Made by a program: the position numbers and the translations under genes
In this document: piece by piece, positions 20,496 to 32,281 of the stretch
Layout of the letters: every line of letters begins with the position of its first letter
Position numbering within the stretch: position 1 is the first letter of the stretch
The notes under the pieces: generated by a model
Databases searched by the model: none
What the model was told of the DNA's origin: nothing
What the model saw: only the letters and a program-made list of their open reading frames with translations
Assembly: GCA_009602735.1 (NCBI GenBank)
Contig: WELA01009273.1
Coordinates: forward strand, 53,956-97,374
Direction: 5' to 3'
DNA: 43,419 bases
Source: Mesotaenium endlicherianum
Taxonomy: Eukaryota; Streptophyta; Zygnematophyceae; Zygnematales; Mesotaeniaceae

Positions 20496-21418
20496 TGTTA
20501 CGTTTCTGCTTTTTGAGAGGATCTTTCCTCGGTATTCAAGGAATATTTAATTCAAGTGGAAGGAAAATCTGTATAATTGTGCAAATCGACGAATACTCGA
20601 AAGAGCGAAAATGTGAACTAACGTAGAATGTGTGCTTGTGAGAGTTGCACTCACAATGACTCTTGCAAGTATATATACTTGCAAATCTTGAGGCATTGGA
20701 GTGCTTCGAGTCACCACCTAGGGCACAGGTTCATGTTCAACGAAAACGGACGAAAGGTTTCAAAACCGTTCGGCCGAATGCTCCAAACGAGCCGTTTGGA
20801 CGTTTGGAGACTTTTCGACGGTTTTCCGAAATAACCGTTTCACGCCAAACGAGCGTATTCGCGTTCACGCGACTTTTGAAAAGTCGCGATGGTTCGCGGA
20901 GTCGCGTACACGTACTTTTGCCATGAGCTGGTAGTTACGAATAACTACTTCGCCAATTGGCTAGGTGTGAACGATTCAAACGACGAGTCGCGGGTTCTAA
21001 TCCGCTCCGATACAAAGTTGCTGTGCATATTAAATGTCGTTCGAATTTTACGACGCTTTCTTCGTATTAACGACTGGTCGTAAATGCGAAGTTTGTGACT
21101 GTGCATTATCCGAAATAATGACATTCGAATCAACTTAATCAATCCGTGATTTATTAAGTTATCATCTTATAATTAATCAAAGTAACTTTATGAATAATTA
21201 TGTCGTACTTTTGCGAAGTAGTCGAGTTACGTTACGACGCTTTTTGCAATAGTATCTTGGTCGTTTCGCCAATCGACCAGGAATTAATTGACACACACGT
21301 GTGACGAATAATTGAATGTGATGCAATCATTTATCAAATAATATGATAAATAGTATAACGTACTTTAGGTAATTGGGAAAACGTCCCAAATACGCCTTAA
21401 ATAGCTCGGATCGTTACA
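20496..21418 (-). repeat. 5' LTR of chromovirus B
   Basis: Direct repeat of 14372-15292 at about 97 percent identity, including the 22-bp palindrome. It is flanked on its outer side by target copy CCATT at 21419-21423. Confidence 0.95.
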
Positions 21419-21423
21419 CCATT

Positions 21424-21723
21424 TGACCTTAGAACTTTTAGATTTAAAGCAGTTATGTGGATGCTATGAATTTTTGAATTCGTGGCAGATTCTGGGCCAA
21501 CTTGTACAATTTTGTTTATCATCAAGGAGTAGGCTAGCCAATAAGGTCACACCACCCACGACCTTGCCTAGTCTACCTTACAAGTGAAGCACCTGAGTTG
21601 GGGCCTTTGACAAATCCTCTTCTCATGTGTGGCATCTGACTTGAAGTTGTTGACTAGTCTGCTCCACATGTGTACGACTTGACTTGACGCGCCGAAACGT
21701 CGCTTTTTTTGTCGGGGGGGTGA
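21424..21723 (+). other. 3' non-coding end of chromovirus A with polypurine tract
   Basis: Continuation of the sequence interrupted at 14371. It ends in a run of seven G followed by TGA just before the 3' LTR, the likely polypurine tract. Confidence 0.75.
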
Positions 21724-22222
21724 TGTAGTGATTGAATTATATATATTTGTTTGCATATATTTTAATGCTTCTGAATATATTTGGAGTAGTATTGTGTGGA
21801 GTCAAGTGTGAATAGATACTCTAGTGACTTGATTCATGTCCTTTGAACCTTCTAAGGCATTTTCGAAGTTAGAGGAAGGACCTAGAAGAACTTCAGGTGG
21901 CAAAAGTCAAATGTGCCATTTTTAGGTCAAAAGGACATGTGTACTTTATTCTAGAAAGAGGTGGCAAGTTTTGGGATGTGTTGGGTGCCAACACATTGAC
22001 ATGCACCTTCCTAGAAATTACTTACGTAGCAGGTATATAAATAAGAGCTAAAACATAGAAAGGGAGGAGAATCACTCTTGTATGTGCCAAATTCCAGAAA
22101 TATATTAACTTTTAAGAAGCCATCTCTCGTTCAAGAAGCTACCATTTGTGTTCAAAGATCCTTGTCTTGGATGGATAAAGTATTGTATTTTACTAAGTAA
22201 TTTATCTATCTGTTTTACTACA
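21724..22222 (+). repeat. 3' LTR of chromovirus A
   Basis: Direct repeat of 8626-9124. It begins TGTAGTGA, ends TTACTACA, and is followed by target copy TGTAC at 22223-22227. Confidence 0.95.
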
Positions 22223-22227
22223 TGTAC

Positions 22228-22838
22228 TGTGCATGAATGTGCAAATTTAGCTTGCGGCATGTGTATGCTGCGTATGGTAGATGTGAAAGCACATATGTGG
22301 CCAAGAAAGAATTTGTGCATGCGAATGTAAATTAGGTACGCCATGCAGNGAATGTAAATTAAGTACGCCATGCAGCTAGTTTCCACACGTGCAACTCGTT
22401 CAAATTACACAATGGTATTATTACAATTTGGAATTTGCCCAAATTATGACCTTCTATTCATGAGAATGCTTGATTGTGCTCTTGTGATTTCTTATGTACT
22501 TTTAAGGTGCCAAGTGCCAAGCATCAATTAGAAACGCATACCTCTTGCCATTCGATGATAATTGAATAAATGCATATTTGTTTTAACATAATTCAAAAAT
22601 AACTATACGATTAATATGCTTGAGGAAATTTACTAAACATATCACACGACATTAATCTATCACCACAACTGACATGTGATGGCATTAATAATATGATTTT
22701 AAAAGAAAAAATCATTTTGTCGTATTTTACCACATCAAATGTAAGATGAATAATTTCACACAAAATAATGTTAAAAATTGATAAAACGATTGCCGAAACG
22801 AAAGCCAACTTATCGGTTGGAGGTCACATAATCACCAT

Positions 22839-22892
<54 letters not shown>

Positions 22893-23753
22893 CTCTATCT
22901 CTCTATCAAGACTGTTGCAACAGGCTTCCTTTTATGTCTTCCTTTTTTGTTATTTATTACTTTGTTATGCTCTTTCTATCTGGTTCCCTATTTACTCCTA
23001 ATTTCTTCTATTTGATCATTTGATGATGAAGGTAGCTTTGCCTGTGAGTACAAGTTGGTGACGCCTAGCCTCACGTACGACAACGTGCGTATATCAAGCC
23101 TCTAAGGCTGTCAGGTAATTAAGTCTCGCCTATTCTTCCTCTTGGCCCTCTGTGCTCTCTCTCCTTGCTGTCTTGTGTCGCTGCTTTTTTGCTATCTCTG
23201 CTTCATGTGCTCTGTTGCTGTATTTGTTTGCCCTCTCTCTGCCCCATGTCTGCTCCTGCTGCCCTCTTTTTGTTGTGCTCTCTTGTCTTTTGCTCGTCTC
23301 TTGCTGCTACTCTTCTCCCTCCTCTCACTGCTTTGCTGCAATATAAATATTTGTGCACTTTTGCTTCATGTTGTTCACTCTCCTTGTTTTTATAAAGCCT
23401 GCAGCAGCAGGCTTATTTATACTCTGCAATCGTCTACCTTGCCTCCTCAATCTCTCTCTCTCTTGCTTATTATCACCTCGCAATTGTTGTCTTTGTGTTA
23501 AGTAGTGCATCTTTGTTATTTTTTTGTCCCAATTTGCTTCTGTGCTTGCTTTATTTCTTTCTTTTTGTATGTTCTTATATATCTTTGTTACATATAATTT
23601 GTCTGCTACTTTACCTTGTTTTGTGTGATTACTGCAGCACGACTATGTTTTCTTGTGTTATTTTCGGCCCTCCCTCTCTCTCTCTCTCGTTCTCAAAATA
23701 ACTCACTTTCTGTTGTGTGTCTCAATTTGTGCTTCAGATTCTACAAGGCCAAC
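22228..23753. other. Upstream region of the hAT gene; contains an N and a TC microsatellite
   Basis: No gene before the ATG at 23754. A TC run spans 22843 to about 22890 (imperfect to 22908), and 23140-23700 is strongly pyrimidine-rich. An N at 22349 is flanked by duplicated 26-mers. I could not find the hAT terminal inverted repeat here. Confidence 0.5.
22323..22375. other. Single N flanked by a duplicated 26-mer
   Basis: 22323-22348 and 22350-22375 are the same apart from one base and sit on either side of an N. This is the same pattern as at 2546 and 33393. Confidence 0.85.
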
Positions 23754-25414
23754 ATGTCGCTTCCTTCAACGCCATTCGCTTCTATCCTGGCTGCTAGGGG
23801 AGCACCTTTTGCACATAAGCCTCCTAGACGTATGCGAGAGGTTGCGCCTGAATGGAGCTACGTGACCATCGTCACGCCTGCTCCAAGCCGCAACCGACAT
23901 TCTGAAGTGAAGTGCAAGTTTTCCGACCATGTGTTTTGGGGGAGTGTTACGAAAATTCGTAATCACTTAGAGGGGGCTAAAGGTATACGTGAGTGTGAGG
24001 ATGTACCCATGAGTTTGAAGGAAGCAATGATTATTCGTCCTACTTCCACATCTCGTATGCAGCTTGGTAAACGTCGGTCAAAAAGTGACATGAATTCCTC
24101 ATCCAATCTCTTGTATGGATTGCCTGCGACTAAGCCTGAACTTAGTTCATCTGGAAGAGAGTCAAGGACAGTCAAGTTTACCGGATCGTTTCAAGAGAAT
24201 GAATGCAAATAGTGTTCATGAAGTAGTGGCCAAGTTGTTTTGCGCCACGGGAGTTGTTTAATGTAGCGTCGAGTAATTTTTTTGTGGACATGATGAATGC
24301 TATCAACAAGTATAGTTTAGAGATTGGCCTACCGTATGTAGCAATAAAGGATAAGCCTTTAGGAAGCACCCTCTTAGACAAAGAGGTCACACGAGTAGAG
24401 CAGTGGGAGAAGAAGGAACTGAAGCAAATAGAGATTTTTGGGTGCACCCTAGTATTAGATGGGTAGACAGACACATCAAGGCATCCCCTCTTGAATGTCC
24501 TTAAATAGTCTCGTGGTGTGGAGTTGTTCATGGACTCCAATAACACTGAGGGTGAGAAGAAGACGGGTGATTTCAGTGCTAAGTTCATTATTGAAGTCGT
24601 GAAGAAAGTGGGTCCTAAAAATGCCGTGCAAGTGTGTACAAATTCAGCTGCTGATTGTGTCAAGGCGGGTGAGTTGGTACAAGAGGATTTCCATAACATT
24701 TTTAGAACACCTTGTGCGGCCCATTGCCTAGATTTGCTTCTCAAAGAACTAGGAAACATTCAGGAGTTGAGAGAGAATTTAGATAGATTCAAGGGCCTAG
24801 TCCAGTTTGTGACTAATCACCACATGCCTCACGCTACTTACCGCCAGCATGCAAAGAGGTTCAATAATGTGTTAGAGTTGTTGAAGCCTGCACCCACCAG
24901 ATTCGCAAGTAACTTTCTATGCTTGCAAAGATAATATGAGGTTAGAGACACCTTGCAAGCTATGATAGCTGATAGTCGTTGGCTTGAGTGGTCTGCTAGG
25001 AATGGGTGTGCAAATGAGGCTACGAGGATTCGAGACATCATTTGGAATGACAGTCTGTGGGAGAGATTGAAAGTGTGGGTAAATGTGTGTGAGCCAATAG
25101 TTGTACTTCTTTGTCTTATTCACTCTCCCGAGCCAGCAGTAAGGAAGATCTTGGCCAGTATGTCTGCAATTCAAGAACACGTCAACAATGCCCCCGGTCT
25201 AAAAGATGCTCAGATAGCCAAGGCTACCAAAGAAGTTGCTGCGCGTTAACAACAACTACACTCTCCGCTGCATTCCACCGGTAGATTGTTAATTGTCATA
25301 TTTGTCTTCATCCTTCTTGTTAGGCATGTTGTTGAACTTGATTTGCTGCTTTATTTTACTGCATGTTCTTGTGTGTCATGTTCCCTCTCTTCTATCTCTT
25401 GTAATGCTCTCTTC

Positions 25415-26157
25415 TAAAAGGGGCGCAGTGCCCTAGTGGAAGCGAAGTGACTCCCGAGGAAAAGAACTAGTTGTAACTATACTAAATAGTGCAGCAGCAT
25501 ATTACTAAGGAAGCTTAAGAAAATTACTCAACATGTTAAGTAGCAAGAAAGTGCTCACAAATAATGTAGGATGAAAGGCCTTGTCATTACAAACGCGTAG
25601 AAATTTACAGAAGTGAAAATTGCTTAGAAATGAAGAAGTTATGTCTATTCATAGTTTTCTGCCCAAGTGCTCTCCTCTCTAGGAGGAAACTACGGAATTT
25701 CCAAGTGTTCGTCAATCTGTCCCTTCTTGAATATTTGTGAGTATGCCAGATCAGTCTTATCTGACGTGTCGGGTCGAATTGACGTCCACATATATGCATC
25801 GACATTACTAGAATGTTCTATCTTAGGCGCGCTAGGCTAAACCAAAACTCCTAGGTAAATCGACCTTGTCGGCACTCGGCGTCAGCCGAACTTACGTGAA
25901 GGTCCGAACTCACTCTAACGGCCCAGATCGCTCGACGCTTTTGGTCAATCCGACGGTCGCGCTCACCGCGAATTAAGGACAGCCGTCAACTGACCTCAAA
26001 ACTAATTGAACTTCGGAAATCCATAACTCTCTCAATACTTGACCAAATTTGATGAACTTTATACCAAAATAACCACAAAAGTGCACTCTACGCTTCTATG
26101 CAATCAAAACATACTTTCATGAAACTCAAAAATGCACTATAAACCTATGACCTTACA
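25415..26157 (-). repeat. 3' LTR of chromovirus C
   Basis: Direct repeat of 31497-32240. On the element strand it begins TGTAAGGTCATAGG and ends near CGCCCCTTTTA; the terminal CA has decayed to TA at 25415-25416. Confidence 0.9.
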
Positions 26158-26230
26158 TCATCCCCCTCCTCAAGATGCGATGTGCTCGACGCATTCTACA
26201 ATTAACGTCTCAACTTACTCTTACAATGAG

Positions 26231-29200
26231 TCAAGTTGGCCTCCGGCTCCCAGGTGTTGTCGTCCACATGGTAGCCTTTTCACTTGACCAGATACTCTTG
26301 GACAAATTGTTGACCTCGCTCAACTCGTCGATGGCCTCCACTTCATACTCCAATGTCTCATCGATCTCGACCGGTGGTGGCGGTGTAGGTAGTTGTCCTG
26401 GATGTCCTTCATTTGGGTCAACAGATGGCCGCAGGTCATTGACATGGAATACATCATGTATACCCCAATGTGAAGGAAGTTCAAACTTGTAGGCCACTGG
26501 ATTCACCTGTTTGAGCACCAAAAATGGACCTGTGAAATGTGCCCGTACTTTCCTCGTACCCGTGTAAGGTAGATTCTCTGTTGACCAGAGTACTTTGTCG
26601 CCCACTGTAATGAATCAGTATATTGGTTGATAAAATATTTATTTAAATATAATAGTTCAATAAGTTCAGCCGGCTGAACTCTAGCTAATATTTAGTCTGC
26701 TGGACTTAATGAATATATCAGTTTAATGACTCAGCTGGAAGCAGCAGGCTGAAGTCAACTTAAGCCAGCTTGCTGACACATTCTTTGACAGCCAGCTGAC
26801 TTCCGTACTCGGTAGCAACGAACTGTCTAGATATGCATCTAACTGCGGTATGCTAGATGAATGGCCACATGACATCCCTAGGATGGATGGCAATTCGGGA
26901 TGATGAGAGATGGCGGTGGATTTGGTTAATCGTGGTCCTGCCAGCGTAGTTAACTCGCGGGTAGGGGGTGCCATCGCACTTGCCGTTGAACAGTAAACTC
27001 ATTCCATGTACGTATGCTAGGATTGCTTTCGATTTTAGCATTCGGAAACGAGACCAACTCTCTTGTACAGCTTATTGAGAGATATCTGAATCCAAGGCGA
27101 GAAGCCATTGATATGCACTGTCTTCTAGCCTTGCTTATGTATGAGTTTACTGATTGCATCATTGATGCTAGTTTACTTGCAGTTGACTTACGAAGTATTG
27201 TCCACTGCTAGTGTGTGTTCCTTTGCTGTTTAACCAACTAACAAAAAATACCATAGAGAGTACTTGCTAAAATAAAGATGTTTATTAATTGTTAATCGCC
27301 TATTTGGTAAGTCGATTCATTCCACCCACATGGAATGTCACTTCCCTCCTATGCTTGATAGCATGTTTAACCTGCTCTTCTTGTGCCTTATGAATACACG
27401 TTTTCGCCATGTCCCAAGTCGTCGCCATCTGCTCCATAAATGCTTGTGTAGTAAGGACCTGAGTCTTCTTGGCCTTCTCCAACAAGATGTTCCCTGGGTG
27501 ATATACTTCTCTCCCATAAACCATAGGGAATAGTGACTGCTTTGTCGTTCCCTGCATGCTGTTGTTGTAGGCAAACTTCCCACTTTGAAGGGTCTCCCAT
27601 AGTGAAACTTCTGAGCACGTCTTGCAGAGTTCTGTAGAGCCTCTCACTCTGCCTCTCTGTATGAGGATGATAGGAAGTGCTCATACTCAACTTGGTCCCC
27701 ATCAAAGAAAACAATGACCGCCAAAAGTTGCTAGTGAACCTTGGATACCGATCTGAAACAATCACCTTTGGCAATCCATGTAGCCTGAAAATATGATCAA
27801 AGAGTAGCCGTGCCACATCTGCTGCCGTACAAGTCTCCTTCATGGGAATGTAGTGTGCCATCTTGCTGAGTCTATCAGATACAACCCAAACTGCATCGTG
27901 TCCTTGACCACTCACTGGTAACGATGTGATGAAGTCCATAGCAATCTGCTCCCAACGATACTCTGGAATAGGCAGGGGCTGCAATGTACCTCCCTTCTTT
28001 TGGTTTTAATGCCTTGTTCCGCTGGCACGCATTGCAACTCCTGATCCACTCCTCGATGTCCTTGTCCATAATTCTCCAGTATGACTCCCGCTTCACCACG
28101 CTTGCCGTCTTCTTACTCCCAAAGTGTCCAGCATATAAGTAGTCATGATGCTCAGCAAGTAATAAGTCGCGTAGCTCCTTGAGGTCAGGTACCACCACTC
28201 TCTTGGAATCACCATAATACCATATGCCGTCCTTCTTTTGCATACTTGAGTTGGACTCAGCTGCTCCGCAATCGGCAAACTCTGGGTCCTCCTCATAACC
28301 TTTGTGAAGCTTCTCCTTGAAGTCCATACTCTCCTTGATGATTGAGACAGCTGCAAGGTCACACCTCCTGGATAAGGCATCTGTAAGGTTGATCTTCCTG
28401 GAGTACTCGATCTTGTTGTCAAACTGTTGCAGAAACTCCCTCCACCTCGCCCGTCTTGGTGTCAACGTTGGTTGCGTCATAAACTTCTCCAAGCTCTTGT
28501 GGTCTTGATGAACACCTTCCTTTTGTCCACATAACATCGCCAGATCCTCAAAGCCTTGATAATAGCCAACATCTCCCGCTCGTGTGCTGCATAGTTTTGC
28601 TCAGCAGGGCTCAATTTCCTTCTCTCATACGCCACAGGTTGAAATCCTTTACCCTGGTCTTGGAGAAGAATGGCTTCCACTGCAAAATTTGAAGCGTCCG
28701 TGATGATGGTGAAAGGAAGCTCAGGACTAGCAATTGCCAACACAGGTGCCTGTGTCAACAACTCCTTAATCTTCTTGAAAGCTTGCTGCTCCTTGTCATC
28801 CCATAGCCACTTCTCCTGCTTCTTCAACATGTCCGTGTGCAATGCACACACCTTTGCAAATCCTTCAATGAAACGTCGATAATAATTCGCCATGCCGAGA
28901 AAACTCCTGAGTTGATGAATATCAGCAGGTACCGGCCAATCTCTGACTGCTTGTACCTTCTTCTGCTCCACCTTGACTCCTTCAACTCCAACTATGTGCC
29001 CAAGAAACTCAACCTCCTTGAGACGAAAGTCGCACCTGCTCATCTTCCCATACAACTTCTAATCTCTCAAGACCTCCAACACCTTCCTCACATGCTCCAC
29101 ATGCTCTTCCAAGGTCTTCAGAAAGATTTGGATGTTGTCCAAAAATACCACCATAAAATGGTCCAAATAGGGTCTGAAGATACTATTCATGAGTCCCATG

Positions 29201-31459
29201 AATGTAGCAAGAGCATAAGTCAACCCAAAAGGCATGACTGTGAACTTAAACACACCATAGCAAATCCTGAAAGCAGTCTTCTGAACGTCTCCTTCCGCAA
29301 TTCGTACCTGGTGATAGCCACTCCTCAAATCGATCTTCGAGAAATACTTCGCCCCGACAAGCCTGTCAATCAACTCGTCCACTCGTGGAAGTGGGTACCT
29401 GTTCTTGACGGTGATCTAGTTCAGTGCTCTGTAGTTGACACACATCCTCATAGTCTCGTCCTTCTTCTTCACAAATAAGACTGGCGTTGCAAATGGAGAC
29501 TCGCTGGGTTGGATGAATCTCTTCTCCAATAACTCTGTCAGCTGCTTTTTCAACTCATCCAACTCCGCAAATGATTGTCGATAGGCGGGTCTCCCTGGTG
29601 GCTTGCTCCCTGGTTCCAACTCGATCTTGTGCTCCATAGCTCTCTGTGGAGGTAATCCTGCAGGTAGCTCCTCAGGAGAAACGCACTTGAATTCCTCCAA
29701 CAGCACCTTAATTTGGGCAAGCATCTCAGCAAGCTTATTCTCTTGAGCAGTTGGATTCTGCTCCTTTTGAGCAAGGGGATCAGACACCACTACTTGCTCC
29801 TCCGACAATGTACATTCGCCCAAGCTATTAGGATTCACGCTTGCTCCATCTAATGACCTGGCCAGGGCCACCAAAACAAGGTACATCTCCTTCACTTGAT
29901 TCGTCCTCCATAGCTTCTTAACTTCAGGCTCGACAAAACGCAGTTACTTGTGGTCGTATCTACCTCCGCCTGTTTCGCTGTCTCCATTTGACCATCACGC
30001 CCTTGGAATTTCACTTGTTCTATGCTCCAATGCACTTGAGAGTTAGCTTTCCTCAGCCATGGTTGGTCCAATATCACCTCATGGGGGCCTAGCTCTGCCT
30101 TCTCCATAACTTCATTACTCTGGTGCCCAGCTACTTCTACGTGAATAGCTTCCGTAGGTGCACCACACTTGACTCTCTGCCCATTCGCCAAAATTGCCTT
30201 CTTAGGCTCATAATGCTTCTGCACAATGATTCGCCACTCTTTCACCAGCTTCTTATGCACAAAATTTGCACTTGCGCCACTGTCAACCATACACTTCGCC
30301 TTGTTGCCGTCGACTACTTCTTCCACGATAATAGGCTTGTCAACATCTCGTCTTTCGCTTTTCGGCAGGCTCCTGGAGATAACCTCCTTGTGGATTCCCA
30401 TCTTCACGCCAGTAGACACCCCAGAATGACTTACTGGCGTCCTCCTTTTTCCTGCTGTTGAGGTTGCTTTGCCTTCACATGACAGTCTCGAGGCAGATGC
30501 CCAAGCTTGCCACAATAATAGCAAGGTCCTTTCGGCTTAAAATTTTGTTGCTCGCGCTCGTTCTGAACAAGTCCCTATTCCATGGGTACTGGACCTTGAC
30601 CACTTGTGCTTGGCGCTTGAGATCCAAAGTGTCAATGTCCTCCAACGTTGTGGCTGCCCCACTGCCTCTGACTATATTCCACAGCGTCGACCCTCGTCGC
30701 CAATGCCATCATTTCTCCAAGACTGGTAGGGTCCTTGAGCGCCACTTCCTTGGCCACAGTTGGCTTGAGTCCCCTCTTGAACTTGTCCATCAGCTCCGAC
30801 TCGTGCATGGATGGACATTGAAGCACCAGCTCATTGAAGCTCGGTACATACTCCTGAACGCTTCCTCGTTGACAAAGGCGCACCAATAGATCTCGAGCGG
30901 TAGCCTCGGGTGCAATAGGTTGAAATTGCCTCTTCAAGCCTTTAAAGAGTTGATCAACGGTAGCAGGAACTCCAGACAACTGCTCCTGTCGCTCATACCA
31001 AGCTCCAGCACTCTTCTTCAGCAAGGTAATCACAAAGGCGACTAGCCTGTCGAGCGTGAGCGCAGAATACTCCATAAATGTCTTCCCTCCAAAAATCCAT
31101 TGATGAACAGGCGGCGATTCACGCTCTCCAGTATACACTTCAGGCCTAGGCGCACGCACTCCCGATGCGGGTGGAATAACTGGTCGTACCACTAGGTCAA
31201 CATGGATTGGTGGTACAACAGGTGTAGGTGCCGAACTCGTCGAAGCGGCGTTCCCCATAACAACTTGTACCATTCTCTCCTCCTCCTGGCGCATATTTTG
31301 TTGAAATTGTGTGTAGACTTCTCCTCCAATTGCGTTTGCCATCTGCCTCAACATCTCCTGCATCTCTTGTTGCTCCCTTGACAAAGGTGGTGCGGTCTTC
31401 TCCACGCGCTCAACATTCTCGACATGTTCGCCTCCTCCAGTGGCCGACTGCGACTCCAT
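26231..31459 (-). pseudogene. gag-pol of chromovirus C, degenerate
   Basis: Gag starts at the ATG at 31459 (MESQSATGGG) and is open to 30632. A frameshift lies before the intact CCHC knuckle (CYYCGKLGHLPRDC, about 30480-30526). The protease motif DSGAS is at about 30270-30284. In RT the catalytic box reads FLDN at 29134-29145: the second Asp codon is Asn, so polymerisation should be lost. In-frame stops flank this part (near 29414 and 29057). RNase H covers about 28520-28800. The integrase finger and core cover about 28170-27600, with SDRY where SDRD is usual. The integrase tail is cut by a solo LTR at 26606-27324. The terminal chromodomain (about 26240-26330) has a shifted frame and a TGA at a conserved Trp. 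Confidence 0.88.
26606..27324 (+). mobile_element. Solo LTR inserted in chromovirus C
   Basis: 719 bp beginning TGTAATGAATC and ending GATTCATTCCA, with a perfect target duplication CCCAC (26601-26605 and 27325-27329). It interrupts the integrase frame between the HVGG and GDKVLW segments. It has no internal domain, so it is most simply a solo LTR left by LTR-LTR recombination. The same family is found in inverted orientation at 34088-34798, where it is followed by a primer-binding site. That identifies it as an LTR. Confidence 0.85.
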
Positions 31460-31482
31460 AATATAATATGCAAACCAGCCTA

Positions 31483-31494
31483 GCTCCAATACCG
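31483..31494 (-). other. Primer-binding site of chromovirus C
   Basis: The minus strand reads CGGTATTGGAGC two bases after the 5' LTR. This is a mutated form of the TGGTATCGGAGC site used by the other elements here. Confidence 0.7.
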
Positions 31495-31496
31495 GA

Positions 31497-32240
31497 TGAA
31501 AGGGGCGGAGTGCCCTACTGGAAGCGAAGTGACTCATGCGGATAAGAACTAGTTGCAATCATACTAAAGAGTGCAGCAGCATATTACTAAGGAAGCTTAT
31601 GAAAATTACTCAACATTTTGAGTAGCAAGAAAGTGCTCACAAATGATGTAGAATGAAAGGCCTTGTAGTTACAAACCCGTAGAAATCTACAGAAGTGAAA
31701 ACTGCTAAGAAATGAAGAATTTATGCCTATTTATAGTTTTCTGCCCAAGTGCTCTTTTCTCTAAGAGGAAGCTACGGAATTTCCTAAGTGTTCGTCGATT
31801 CGTCCCTTCCTGAATATTCGTGAGTATGCTTGATCAGTCTTATCTGACGTGTCGGATTGAATTGACGTCCACATACATGCATCGACATTACTAGATGGTT
31901 CTATCTTAGGCGCGCTAGGCTAAATCGAAACTTCTAGGTAAATCGACCTAGTCGGCACTCCGCGTCAGCCAAACTTACGTGAAGGTTCGAATTCACTCTA
32001 ACGGCCCAGATCGCTTGACGTTGTCAGTCAATCCGTCAGTCGCGCTCAGCGCGAATTAAGGACAGTCCTCAACGGACCTCAAAACTAACTAAAGTTTGGA
32101 AATCTATAACTCTCTCAATACTTAACCAAATTTGATGAAGTTTATATCAAAATGACCACAAATATGCACTCTACACTTCTATACAATCAAAACATACTTC
32201 CATGAAACTCAAAAATGCACTATAAACCTATGACCTTACA
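31497..32240 (-). repeat. 5' LTR of chromovirus C
   Basis: Direct repeat of 25415-26157. On the element strand it begins TGTAAGGTCATAGG and ends CCTTTCA. Confidence 0.92.
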
Positions 32241-32281
32241 TTTTCTCTCTCTTCTCTTTCTCACTCTCTCTCTCTCTCTCT
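32241..32281. repeat. TC-rich microsatellite in the hAT intron
   Basis: Imperfect then perfect TC run next to the chromovirus C insertion site. It may have been part of the original polypyrimidine stretch of the intron. Confidence 0.8.

Larger units (their letters stand above)
14372..21418 (-). mobile_element. Ty3/gypsy chromovirus B, nested in antisense
   Basis: This 7047-bp element lies inside the 3' non-coding part of chromovirus A and runs the opposite way. LTRs are 20496-21418 (5') and 14372-15292 (3'), and the target duplication CCATT is perfect (14367-14371 and 21419-21423). A primer-binding site and a purine tract are in the expected places. The LTRs differ at about 24 of 921 positions by eye (about 97 percent identity), so it is younger than its host, as nesting requires. 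A long pol frame is open, but no gag is recognisable and pol ends early within the chromodomain. The leader carries 5S-rRNA-like repeats. Confidence 0.95.
8626..22222 (+). mobile_element. Ty3/gypsy chromovirus A, decayed, hosting a nested element
   Basis: The element has two LTRs (8626-9124 and 21724-22222), a perfect 5-bp target duplication TGTAC (8621-8625 and 22223-22227), a tRNA-type primer-binding site, and a gag-pol region in the order gag, protease, reverse transcriptase, RNase H, integrase, chromodomain. Without the nested insertion (14372-21418 plus one target copy) its length would be about 6.5 kb. The LTRs differ at about 33 of 499 positions by eye (about 93 percent identity), so the insertion is not recent. 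Coding is broken by frameshifts and stops, so it cannot act autonomously. Confidence 0.95.
25415..32240 (-). mobile_element. Ty3/gypsy chromovirus C, inserted in the hAT intron
   Basis: LTRs at 31497-32240 (5') and 25415-26157 (3') are roughly 92 percent identical by eye. The flanking pentamers TCTTC (25410-25414) and TTTTC (32241-32245) differ by one base, acceptable for an aged target duplication. A primer-binding site and a polypurine tract (minus strand of 26158-26175) are in place. The domain order is gag, protease, RT, RNase H, integrase, chromodomain. The coding part is interrupted by a solo LTR and by several stops and frameshifts. Removing element and duplication restores a short intron, which dates the insertion after the hAT copy. 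Confidence 0.93.

Noticed and set aside
14372..21418. Arms 14372-15292 and 20496-21418 as a segmental duplication
   Set aside because: TG/CA ends, PBS, polypurine tract and CCATT target duplication show they are LTRs.
26606..27324. MITE or hAT fragment because of its inverted ends
   Set aside because: TG...CA termini, a 5-bp target duplication, and a second copy followed by a primer-binding site identify it as an LTR.
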